A program made the position numbers and the translations under genes. This document shows positions 6,918 to 13,099 of a DNA stretch of 13,878 nucleotides, in pieces; position 1 is the stretch's first letter, and each line of letters opens with the position of its first letter. The notes below the pieces were generated by a model. The model made no database searches, had not been told where the DNA came from, and was given only the letters and a program-made list of their open reading frames with translations. The DNA lies in NCBI GenBank assembly GCA_027023145.1, contig JALVWV010000093.1:1-13878 (forward strand), written 5' to 3'. The DNA is from Campylobacteraceae bacterium. Its GTDB lineage: Bacteria > Campylobacterota > Campylobacteria > Campylobacterales > Sulfurovaceae.

Positions 6918-7268
6918 TTAATGTGTGTGTTTGTCTGAGCTCTCCGCCTCTTCGTATCGTTTGTCCGACTCACTGATCAAATGAAAGTAGAGATGGGGGA
7001 TAAACAGATACGCGATCATCGTCACCATCAGTACCTTGGTGGTAAAGTGGTTACTCTGGATCAAGACGGCAAGCTCATACAAACTGAGTGTCTGTAATGC
7101 CCACATCAAATAGCCGGCAAGTTGCCATTTTCTGGAGAAATACCCCATTTTGGAGAGGGTGATGATCGCGGCATACCCCACGCCAAAAACTAAGACCAAC
7201 GTCGAGATGACAAAGATCGGCAAAAACTGATCGGGGGCGATCTCGGGTCGGAAGTAGAGCGGCTCCAT
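6918..7268 (-). CDS. Small membrane protein in nor operon (116 aa)
   Basis: Three probable membrane spans (about residues 15-37, 49-70 and 78-97) and a charged, His-ending C-terminus (SDKRYEEAESSDKHTH). I do not recognise the family; it is not an obvious NorE, NorD or NorQ. The ATG at 7268 is preferred because AGGAG lies seven bases upstream. A longer frame from TTG at 7379 would run through the FNR box, the -10 and a hairpin, and has no ribosome binding site. It is the first gene of the norCB transcript, so a role in NO reductase assembly or quinol-side electron input is possible. Confidence 0.75.
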   Translation of the reverse strand: MEPLYFRPEIAPDQFLPIFVISTLVLVFGVGYAAIITLSKMGYFSRKWQLAGYLMWALQTLSLYELAVLIQSNHFTTKVLMVTMIAYLFIPHLYFHLISESDKRYEEAESSDKHTH

Positions 7269-7299
7269 CCATGGACTCCTGCTGACTATTTTCTGCGTA

Positions 7300-7321
7300 G
7301 GGGTACCCACAGAGGTACCCC
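7300..7321 (-). promoter_or_regulatory. GC-rich leader hairpin of the nor transcript
   Basis: GGGGTACC (7300-7307) and GGTACCCC (7314-7321) form a perfect 8-bp stem with a six-base loop. It lies between the predicted start of transcription (about 7331) and the ATG at 7268, so it would be a 5'-UTR structure, possibly stabilising the mRNA. Confidence 0.5.
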
Positions 7322-7337
7322 CTAAAGCATTGGCATT

Positions 7338-7379
7338 ATTATGGCAACATCCTCCGTCGATGATGTTGATATAGGTCAA
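7338..7379 (-). promoter_or_regulatory. Class II FNR/DNR-type promoter of the nor operon
   Basis: On the minus strand TTGAC-CTAT-ATCAA (7379-7366) matches the FNR/DNR consensus TTGAT-N4-ATCAA at nine of ten positions. A -10-like CATAAT lies at 7343-7338. If transcription starts at 7331, the dyad is centred at -41.5, the classical class II position. This predicts activation by a CRP/FNR-family regulator responding to low oxygen or NO. Confidence 0.65.
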
Positions 7380-7427
7380 GAAAATGAAAGAAAGAAGTGG
7401 GAGAGAAAAGAAGTTACTTGACTAAGA

Positions 7428-7811
7428 TTATCTTAAGGAAATAGCCTTGGCTACGATACAACGGGCAACATGGAACGGCCGGACATAGAGAGGGGAGACA
7501 AAGAGATCCCCTTTGATATCCCACCCTTTGGATCGCTGCACAACAACCGACTGCGCCACTTTTCGTAACATGCGACTCTCACAGAGAAGTTGCTTATCCT
7601 GAGCAAAAGCCGCACGGACTTCTGCCATGCGGCTGGTCGTCATGTAGTAGTGCCCTCCGATCATCAAAGCAATTACCAACAATGCGCCCAGCAGGCCGTT
7701 ACGGGGAGCGGTAGGGGACATAAAAGGGCGGGTGGAAACAAACCAGGTGATAAGCAGTACGATCACTCCCATTACCAAATAAGCCGCTTCGAGTTCAAAA
7801 AATTGCTGCAT
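7428..7811 (-). CDS. Membrane protein upstream of nor genes (127 aa)
   Basis: Two membrane spans (about residues 9-27 and 36-55) are followed by a soluble basic region of about 70 residues with two cysteines (C77 and C118). No family recognised. The ATG at 7811 has CAGGAAAAA upstream. It has its own FNR-type promoter and is separated by 159 bases from the 116-aa gene, which has a second promoter, so the two may be read both together and apart. Context links it to NO metabolism. Confidence 0.7.
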   Translation of the reverse strand: MQQFFELEAAYLVMGVIVLLITWFVSTRPFMSPTAPRNGLLGALLVIALMIGGHYYMTTSRMAEVRAAFAQDKQLLCESRMLRKVAQSVVVQRSKGWDIKGDLFVSPLYVRPFHVARCIVAKAISLR

Positions 7812-7833
7812 GCTTTTTCCTGTTTTTTACTGT

Positions 7834-7904
7834 ATCATATCATACCACTCTGTACAACATCCTTGACGTTTATCAAGTGCCTTTTAGAAAAAACTTTCTA
7901 TACT
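7834..7904. promoter_or_regulatory. Bidirectional promoter around one FNR/DNR-type box
   Basis: The dyad TTGAC-GTTT-ATCAA lies at 7863-7876 (centre 7869.5). To the right, TATACT at 7899-7904 implies a start near 7911, exactly 41.5 bases from the centre. To the left, TATGAT on the minus strand (7839-7834) implies a start near 7827, 42.5 bases away. One bound dimer could therefore activate both divergent genes in class II fashion. Confidence 0.65.
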
Positions 7905-7931
7905 GTTGCCCATCTCACAATGGATACTTCA

Positions 7932-8306
7932 ATGAAACGAATACTCTTCCTCGCCCTCTCGGTCGGTTTTCTCATCTTTGGAATTTCCGCTTATATACAG
8001 AGTCAGGGCAGTGTCAAAAACAAGCGGATCTATCAAGCCATTCACCCCTTCAGCCCCTATTATTTCGAGAAACGTTTCGGCGGTCTGCAGATCCGGAAAA
8101 AGGGGGACGACTCTTTCAAGGAAAAACCCAGTAACATGGAAGTATTTCACCGGATGGATGCTCTCGAAAAAGCCTGGGGGGAAACACACCTTAAACTCTC
8201 GGGAAACACACTCACTGTTCACGACGACAACGGCACCGTCCTGAAAACCCTCACCCTCCAGACACCGGATGAACGGCAGTTTGTCCACACCTTCTATGGG
8301 CTGTAA
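7932..8306 (+). CDS. Membrane-anchored protein divergent from the nor cluster (124 aa)
   Basis: One N-terminal hydrophobic segment (about residues 3-22; anchor or uncleaved signal) precedes a soluble domain of about 100 residues, probably periplasmic, without cysteines. No family recognised. ATG 7932 or the in-frame ATG at 7920 could be the start; neither has a clear Shine-Dalgarno, and the predicted transcript begins near 7911, so the leader is very short. It shares an FNR-type box with the denitrification side and is followed after three bases by another small membrane gene. Confidence 0.65.
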   Translation: MKRILFLALSVGFLIFGISAYIQSQGSVKNKRIYQAIHPFSPYYFEKRFGGLQIRKKGDDSFKEKPSNMEVFHRMDALEKAWGETHLKLSGNTLTVHDDNGTVLKTLTLQTPDERQFVHTFYGL

Positions 8307-8309
8307 CAT

Positions 8310-8504
8310 ATGGACTCTATGAACATCGTCCTCACCCTTACCTTCAGCATTGTGATGCTGCTGTTTATGGTCTTCCCGGCCATGAAAATCGTCGCATGGA
8401 TCGAAGGGCGATGGACGATTCCCGAACGCTGGCATAACCCGTTACTCTTTTTTTGGGTCATTGTTTTGTCACTGGCAATTGGTGTTTTTCTGCGATTTTT
8501 TTAA
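8310..8504 (+). CDS. Small two-span membrane protein (64 aa)
   Basis: Hydrophobic segments at about residues 4-28 and 46-63 are joined by a loop with charged and aromatic residues (WIEGRWTIPERWHNP). It begins three bases after the previous stop, so the two genes are almost certainly co-transcribed under the divergent FNR-type promoter. Function unknown. Confidence 0.6.
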   Translation: MDSMNIVLTLTFSIVMLLFMVFPAMKIVAWIEGRWTIPERWHNPLLFFWVIVLSLAIGVFLRFF

Positions 8505-8529
8505 AGTGCAACACCCCTGCCAAAATCTC

Positions 8530-8558
8530 TACCCGCTGCCCACTACCCACTACCCACT
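8530..8558. repeat. Heptamer array, four units
   Basis: TACCCGC, TGCCCAC, TACCCAC, TACCCAC, then T. This nearly copies the last four units of the array inside the siroheme reductase gene (299-327). It lies between the 64-aa gene and ilvE. Confidence 0.8.
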
Positions 8559-8627
8559 TATTTTTCCAACCTCTCTATTACCCAATCTTCGATAAAATAG
8601 CTCCAATTTTTCGGATGGAGCATACAC

Positions 8628-9542
8628 ATGAACGAAGCACAATACATTTGGATGGATGGAGAACTGGTGCCCTGGGCGGATGCCAAGGTGCACGTCCTCA
8701 CCCACACCCTCCACTACGGCAACGCGGTTTTCGAAGGCACCCGCGCCTATCAGACCAAAGAAGGGCTGGCAATCTTCCGCCTCGATGACCATACCCGACG
8801 GCTCTACAACTCCGCCAAAATTGTCGCCATCACACCCAATATCGATTTTGACACCGTACGGCAGGCGCACATCGACCTGCTCAAAGCCAACGATTTCAAG
8901 CAAAACGTTTACATCCGACCCTTGATCTACCTCGGCTACGGCGTCATGGGACTCTACCACGTCCATGCGCCAGTACAGACGATGATCGCCGCGTGGGAAT
9001 GGGGCGCGTATCTCGGAGACGAAGGGCTCGAAAACGGTATCACCTGCTGCACCTCCTCCATCACCCGCAACCCCAACCGCTCTACGTTTGGCAAGGCCAA
9101 AGCCGCCGCCAACTATCTCAACAGCCAAATGGCCAAGTATGAAGCGGTCGAAAACGGATTTGAAGAGGCGTTGATGCTCGATGAGAACGGCTTCATCGCC
9201 GAAGGGACGGGCGAGTGCATCTTCGTCGTGCGCGACGGCAAGCTCATCAGCCCCCCCAACGACAACTCCCTCGAGTCGATCACCCAACTGACGATCCTCG
9301 AACTGGCTCAAGACTTCGGTATCGAGATCGAACGGCGCAACATCACCCGCGATGAGATCTACATTGCCGATGAAGTGTTCCTCACCGGCACCGCCGCCGA
9401 AGTGACCCCCGTCCGCTCGCTGGATCACCGTACCATCGGTGAAGGGAAACGGGGCGAAATGACCCGCCGACTCCAATCGGCCTACTTCGACGTCGTCCAC
9501 GGACGCGACGATAAATACAAGCACTATCTGACGTACGTCTGA
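8628..9542 (+). CDS. ilvE: Branched-chain amino acid aminotransferase
   Basis: 304 residues, full length for class IV PLP aminotransferases of the IlvE type. It transfers the amino group between glutamate and the keto acids of Val, Leu and Ile in the cytoplasm. Seen: YIWMDGELVPWADAKVHV at the N-terminus, HYGNAVFEGTRAY (29-41), the PLP lysine K158 in GKAKAAANYLNS, E192 in FIAEGTGE, and LTGTAAEVTPVRS (252-264). The start has GGAG seven bases upstream, and a TAAAAT (8593-8598) may be the -10. The next gene is an SPFH protein, an adjacency I recall from Campylobacter. Confidence 0.95.
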   Translation: MNEAQYIWMDGELVPWADAKVHVLTHTLHYGNAVFEGTRAYQTKEGLAIFRLDDHTRRLYNSAKIVAITPNIDFDTVRQAHIDLLKANDFKQNVYIRPLIYLGYGVMGLYHVHAPVQTMIAAWEWGAYLGDEGLENGITCCTSSITRNPNRSTFGKAKAAANYLNSQMAKYEAVENGFEEALMLDENGFIAEGTGECIFVVRDGKLISPPNDNSLESITQLTILELAQDFGIEIERRNITRDEIYIADEVFLTGTAAEVTPVRSLDHRTIGEGKRGEMTRRLQSAYFDVVHGRDDKYKHYLTYV

Positions 9543-9549
9543 TAAAATT

Positions 9550-9577
9550 AGGAGTGAGGGATTAGGAATTAGGAGTT
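9550..9577. repeat. Heptamer array, four units
   Basis: AGGAGTG, AGGGATT, AGGAATT, AGGAGTT. It starts eight bases after the ilvE stop. Confidence 0.75.
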
Positions 9578-9614
9578 TTGGTATGTGTTTTTGCAAAACA
9601 CTTATTTATAAAAA

Positions 9615-9631
9615 GTGTTGCCTCGCAACAC
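9615..9631. repeat. Perfect hairpin GTGTTGC-ctc-GCAACAC
   Basis: A 7-bp stem. The left arm can alternatively pair with GCAAAACACTT just upstream (about 9593-9603), so two folds compete. It resembles the hairpin at 11653-11669. Confidence 0.6.
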
Positions 9632-9639
9632 AAACCGGC

Positions 9640-9667
9640 ACTCTCAACTCTCCACTCTCAACTCTCA
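9640..9667. repeat. Heptamer array, four units
   Basis: ACTCTCA, ACTCTCC, ACTCTCA, ACTCTCA. It ends 20 bases before the start codon of the SPFH gene. Confidence 0.8.
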
Positions 9668-9687
9668 ACTAAATCCAAAGGATTCTC

Positions 9688-10785
9688 ATGCCCGCAGACA
9701 TGAACGACTATTTTAAAAAACGTAAACCCGGCTCAAATACCAGCAACACTGACGGGGGAAACCCCGGCAATCCCGAAAGCCCCTTTAATGGTATGGGTGG
9801 AGGCAAGACCTTCGGCTCATTGGTCATCATCGGGATTCTCATCGCCTTGTTTGCGATGTTCAAACCTTTCACCATCATTAACTCCGGAGAAGTAGGGATC
9901 AAGGTTCGTACCGGTAAATTTCAGAAAGAACCCCTCCAGGCAGGCCTCCATTTCTTTATCCCCGTCTTCGAGAAGATCATCCCGGTCAACACCCGCGTCC
10001 GAATGATCACCTACAGCAACCAAAACAACCGTACCATCCAGGACAACTATTCCCGTTACGAAGGGGGACTGCGACGCAATCCGGCGATCCGCGTGATGGA
10101 CTCACGGGGACTCGATGTCGACATCGACCTAGCTGTCCAGTACCACCTCCGCCCTGAGAATGCCCCCGAGACGATCGCCACTTGGGGTGCCGCGTGGGAA
10201 AACAAAATCATCAACACCAAAGTGCGTGAGATCGTCCGCGACGTCATCGGAAAATACGGTGCCGAAACCCTGCCGCAGAAACGGACCGAGATCGCCAAAG
10301 AGGTTCAGGATCGCGTCCGCAAAACGGTCGAGTCGATCCCCCACAAGCCGGTCGTGCTCGACTCGGTGGAGTTGCGTAATATCGAGCTCCCCGCCAAGAT
10401 CAAGCACAAAATTGAAGAACTCCAAGCCGAGAAACAGAACGTTATGATTGCCGAACAGCAAAAGACCCGTGCCAAACAGGAAGCGGAGCGCAAAGCGGAG
10501 ATCGCCCGCGGTGAAGCGCAGAAAAAACGGATCGAAGCTCAGGGGCACGCCGACAAGATCCGCATCGAAGCCGAATCTCAGGCCAAAGCTAACAAACTCA
10601 TCTCTGATTCTCTCACCCCCCAGCTGATCCAGCTTGAGCAGATCAAAACCCAGGCGAAATTCAACGAAGCCCTGCGCGTCAACAAAGACGCCCAGATTTT
10701 CCTCACCCCCGGCGGTGCCGTCCCCAACATTTGGGTCGACGCCAAAAGCAAAGCGAAGCAAGCCACGGTTGCCGGGCAACAGTAG
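9688..10785 (+). CDS. SPFH/band-7 (prohibitin-like) membrane protein
   Basis: 365 residues. The N-terminal 40 residues are Gly/Pro/Asn-rich and cytoplasmic. One membrane span (about 43-59) is followed by the band-7 domain, starting INSGEVGIKVRTGKF, to about residue 235. A long charged coiled coil (about 239-303, rich in Ala, Glu and Lys) and a C-terminal tail follow. Such proteins oligomerise in the membrane and often modulate FtsH-type proteolysis or membrane domains; the specific role here is unknown. The start at 9688 has AAAGGA upstream; ATG 9700 is an alternative. The order ilvE, SPFH, hisIE suggests a housekeeping operon, though each gap is filled with repeats. Confidence 0.88.
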   Translation: MPADMNDYFKKRKPGSNTSNTDGGNPGNPESPFNGMGGGKTFGSLVIIGILIALFAMFKPFTIINSGEVGIKVRTGKFQKEPLQAGLHFFIPVFEKIIPVNTRVRMITYSNQNNRTIQDNYSRYEGGLRRNPAIRVMDSRGLDVDIDLAVQYHLRPENAPETIATWGAAWENKIINTKVREIVRDVIGKYGAETLPQKRTEIAKEVQDRVRKTVESIPHKPVVLDSVELRNIELPAKIKHKIEELQAEKQNVMIAEQQKTRAKQEAERKAEIARGEAQKKRIEAQGHADKIRIEAESQAKANKLISDSLTPQLIQLEQIKTQAKFNEALRVNKDAQIFLTPGGAVPNIWVDAKSKAKQATVAGQQ

Positions 10786-10793
10786 TCGCGTAG

Positions 10794-10811
10794 GGTGTGC
10801 AACCGCACACC
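10794..10811. repeat. Perfect hairpin GGTGTGC-aacc-GCACACC
   Basis: A 7-bp stem eight bases after the SPFH stop, flanked by AAAAA. It shares nearly all of its sequence with 939-956 and may also work as a terminator, although no T run follows on the plus strand. Confidence 0.65.
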
Positions 10812-10825
10812 AAAAACCACACGTC

Positions 10826-10853
10826 AGTGGGTAGTGGGTAGTGGGTAGTGGGT
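10826..10853. repeat. Perfect heptamer array (AGTGGGT)4
   Basis: Four identical units. The reverse complement, ACCCACT, is the unit found at 321-327 and around 8530, so the same unit occurs in both orientations. Confidence 0.9.
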
Positions 10854-10882
10854 AGAAGCTGTACTATTATATAAACAGTCTC

Positions 10883-10911
10883 TACGCACTACGCACTACG
10901 CACTACGCACT
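10883..10911. repeat. Perfect heptamer array (TACGCAC)4
   Basis: Four identical units plus T, directly adjoining the hairpin in front of hisIE. The unit ACGCACT also occurs at 314-320. Confidence 0.9.
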
Positions 10912-10932
10912 GATAATTTCGGAGAAATTATC
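10912..10932 (+). promoter_or_regulatory. Hairpin over the hisIE ribosome binding site
   Basis: GATAATTTC (10912-10920) and GAAATTATC (10924-10932) pair perfectly with a three-base loop GGA. The Shine-Dalgarno GGAG begins in the loop, and the ATG at 10933 starts immediately after the stem. This could limit or control translation of hisIE. The stem is AT-rich. Confidence 0.55.
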
Positions 10933-11598
10933 ATGCAAATAGATTGGAACAAAACCCCCCTCATCCCCGCCATCGCCCAGGACGCCGAAACCGGTGAAAT
11001 GCTGATGCTTGCCTACATGAACGAAGAGGCCTACACCCTCACCCTCTCTACCGGATACGCCCACTACTTCAGCCGCTCCCGCCAGCGCTTGTGGAAAAAG
11101 GGAGAGAGCTCCGGCCATACCCAGGAAGTCCTCGACGTGATCCTCGACTGCGACGCCGATACTGTCCTCCTCAAGATCAAGCAAAACGGGGTCGCCTGCC
11201 ACACCGGCCGCCGGAGCTGCTTCTTCACCTCTGTCACGCAGGAGAAAGAGCTCTTCGAAGCCGAAGTGGACACCTCAGCCGTCTATGGAGTCGTCGATAC
11301 CCTCTACCACACCATCCTCGAACGTAAAAATGCCAAAGCGGAGCAAAAGTCCTGGACGAAAAAACTCCTCGACGACCCCGCCCTCCTCCAATCCAAGATC
11401 CGCGAAGAAGCCGACGAACTCGCTCGCGCCATCGACAACGAACCCGACGAAAATGTCATCTACGAAGCCGCCGACCTCCTCTACCATGCCCTCGTAGGAC
11501 TGGCCAGCCGTGACATCACCCCCGATCGCGTCAAGCAGGAGCTGGCTCGAAGATTTGGCACCAGCGGCATCACAGAAAAAGAGGCACGCGCAAAATGA
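10933..11598 (+). CDS. hisI: Bifunctional phosphoribosyl-AMP cyclohydrolase / phosphoribosyl-ATP pyrophosphatase
   Basis: 221 residues (HisIE fusion), catalysing steps two and three of histidine biosynthesis in the cytoplasm. The HisI domain (about 1-115) shows metal-binding D72-C-D74-A-D76 and the zinc cysteines C73, C89 (ACHTGR) and C96 (RRSCFF). The HisE domain (about 118-210) shows the helical [12 protein letters not shown] (155-166) and [12 protein letters not shown] (176-187) with the acidic Mg-binding residues. Length and order are normal for the fused enzyme. It is preceded by a hairpin over the ribosome binding site. Confidence 0.95.
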   Translation: MQIDWNKTPLIPAIAQDAETGEMLMLAYMNEEAYTLTLSTGYAHYFSRSRQRLWKKGESSGHTQEVLDVILDCDADTVLLKIKQNGVACHTGRRSCFFTSVTQEKELFEAEVDTSAVYGVVDTLYHTILERKNAKAEQKSWTKKLLDDPALLQSKIREEADELARAIDNEPDENVIYEAADLLYHALVGLASRDITPDRVKQELARRFGTSGITEKEARAK

Positions 11599-11619
11599 CA
11601 CCTATCCGAATAACAAATT

Positions 11620-11642
11620 ACGGGACTAAAGTCCCTACTCCT
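11620..11642 (+). repeat. REP hairpin copy
   Basis: GGGACT, AA, AGTCCC flanked by AC and TACTCCT. It differs from the copy at 1123 by one G-C to A-T stem pair, that is, both strands of the stem have changed together. Confidence 0.75.
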
Positions 11643-11652
11643 TTTCATAAAA

Positions 11653-11669
11653 GCGTTGCACAGCAACGC
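11653..11669. repeat. Perfect hairpin GCGTTGC-aca-GCAACGC
   Basis: A 7-bp stem between the REP copy and the heptamer array; like 9615-9631 it contains GTTGC/GCAAC. Confidence 0.6.
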
Positions 11670-11678
11670 CTACCAAAA

Positions 11679-11707
11679 CTATTCACTATTCACTATTCAC
11701 TATTCAC
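11679..11707. repeat. Perfect heptamer array (CTATTCA)4
   Basis: Four identical units plus C, ending eight bases before the MFS start codon, where a Shine-Dalgarno would be expected. Confidence 0.9.
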
Positions 11708-11715
11708 GACCAACC

Positions 11716-12942
11716 ATGTCCTATAAAGTCAACAACGCCAAAAGCGCCTTCCACGCCTTCATGCTCTCCGTCGGCACCACCGTTGCCGAGCCAGCTACCA
11801 TCCTGCCGCTGCTGGTACACCACTTCAGCAGCTCCCTCGTGCTGGTCGGGGTCTTTGCCTCCCTCTTGCGCGGAGGGGCAATAGCCGTACAGCTCTTCGC
11901 AGCATTTTATGCCCAGAGCTACGATCGCGTGATGAAATTCATGCACAGGGTTTTTTTCTTCCGCTTCGCCTCGTGGTTTGCCGTGGGAGCGAGTATTTAT
12001 CTCGTCGGTGATCGCAACCCTACCCTCACCCTGTGGCTGATCGGCATCTTCTTTTTTACCTTTTCGTTCTCCGCCGGATTTGGCGCGATCTATTTCAAGG
12101 AGATCATCGCCAAAGTCTTCGACTCCAAAGAGCGGGGTAGTGCCATGGCCAACCGGCAGTTTTTCTCTGCAGCCGGTGCTATCATCAGCGGGGGGATCGC
12201 CGGATGGGTACTGGAAAATTTCGAAGCGCCCAACAACTACGCCTTTCTCTTCATGATCTCCTCGTTTATCGTCCTCGCAGGCCTCATTGCCTTTGGCTCC
12301 ATCGACGAGCCCCCCAAAGCCAAAACGCAGGAGCGGGAAAAGAGCTTCCTCGCTTTCCTTAAAAATGCCCGAACCATCCTCCGAAACGACCGAAGATTGC
12401 AATTGCAAATCATGGTTTCTCTGTTGGGTTACTCCTTTTTGCTTGCGATGCCCTTCGTCATCATCAAAGCCAAAGAGACCGTCCATCTAACAGGCTGGAT
12501 GATCGGGGGCTTCATCACCATCCAGATGATCGGCGGGATGATCGGCAACCTCTTCCTCTGGAAACGCTTCGCCCCCGATTACACCCGGATGCTCACCGTA
12601 GCGTACGGCTTCATGATCACCGCGTTTATCATTGCTCTCTTTGCTCATGGGGCTTGGATGTATGCTGCGATCTTCTTCATCTTCGGCATCGGGATGGACG
12701 GCTTCCGTAATGCCGACACCAACCTCGTCCTCGAGATCGCCCCCGAGGACAAACGCCCCGTCTACGTCGCCATCCAATCCACCCTCGTCTCTCTCGGACT
12801 TTTCTTCTCCGTCCCCGGCGGCTTCCTCCTCGAGTGGTTCGGCTACACTGTTCTCTACCTCATCACCTTGGTCATGCTCACCACTGGCTTGATTTACACC
12901 CGCAAGCTCAAGCATCATATTCAGGCACCCGCTGCGTCATAG
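11716..12942 (+). CDS. Major facilitator superfamily transporter
   Basis: 408 residues with about 11-12 hydrophobic spans and a charged central loop (about 197-226, DEPPKAKTQEREK), the two-halves layout of MFS carriers. VFDSKERGSAMANRQF (134-149) resembles a conserved cytoplasmic loop of the superfamily. Substrate unknown. The start MSYKVNN at 11716 is chosen over an upstream in-frame ATG at 11656, because the 20 extra residues would be encoded by a hairpin and the heptamer array. No Shine-Dalgarno is visible before 11716, so translation may be weak or use another signal. Confidence 0.85.
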   Translation: MSYKVNNAKSAFHAFMLSVGTTVAEPATILPLLVHHFSSSLVLVGVFASLLRGGAIAVQLFAAFYAQSYDRVMKFMHRVFFFRFASWFAVGASIYLVGDRNPTLTLWLIGIFFFTFSFSAGFGAIYFKEIIAKVFDSKERGSAMANRQFFSAAGAIISGGIAGWVLENFEAPNNYAFLFMISSFIVLAGLIAFGSIDEPPKAKTQEREKSFLAFLKNARTILRNDRRLQLQIMVSLLGYSFLLAMPFVIIKAKETVHLTGWMIGGFITIQMIGGMIGNLFLWKRFAPDYTRMLTVAYGFMITAFIIALFAHGAWMYAAIFFIFGIGMDGFRNADTNLVLEIAPEDKRPVYVAIQSTLVSLGLFFSVPGGFLLEWFGYTVLYLITLVMLTTGLIYTRKLKHHIQAPAAS

Positions 12943-12995
12943 CGTCCTGCATGTTGTCAGCTGAAGCCAACCTTACCTCACCATTCACCAATAAC

Positions 12996-13022
12996 GGCAC
13001 GCCCGCGTGCCTTATTTTACTT
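12996..13022 (+). terminator. Probable terminator after the MFS gene
   Basis: GGCACGC (12996-13002), CC, GCGTGCC (13005-13011), then TTATTTTACTT. A GC-rich 7-bp stem followed by a T-rich stretch, 54 bases past the MFS stop. Confidence 0.65.
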
Positions 13023-13052
13023 CGGTTAAACTTCCGCTCCTACAATTCGAAA

Positions 13053-13058
13053 TATAAA
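13053..13058 (+). promoter_or_regulatory. Possible -10 of the Hsp20 gene
   Basis: TATAAA lies 41 bases before the start codon in an AT-rich stretch. No convincing -35 or heat-shock inverted repeat (CIRCE or HrcA type) is visible. Confidence 0.3.
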
Positions 13059-13099
13059 AAGCGGTGTCTTCAAGGGCATCGTAACCAAAGGAGCAACCC

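Noticed and set aside
6918..7379. Longer form of the 116-aa protein starting at TTG 7379
   Set aside because: It lacks a ribosome binding site, and its extra 37 codons overlap the FNR-type box, the -10 and the leader hairpin; ATG 7268 has AGGAG at the right distance.
10826..10911. CRISPR-like array
   Set aside because: The tandem units are only 7 bases with no unique spacers between them, and no cas genes are nearby.
11656..12942. MFS protein starting at ATG 11656
   Set aside because: The added 20 residues would come from a hairpin and the heptamer array; MSYKVNN at 11716 matches the expected short N-terminus.
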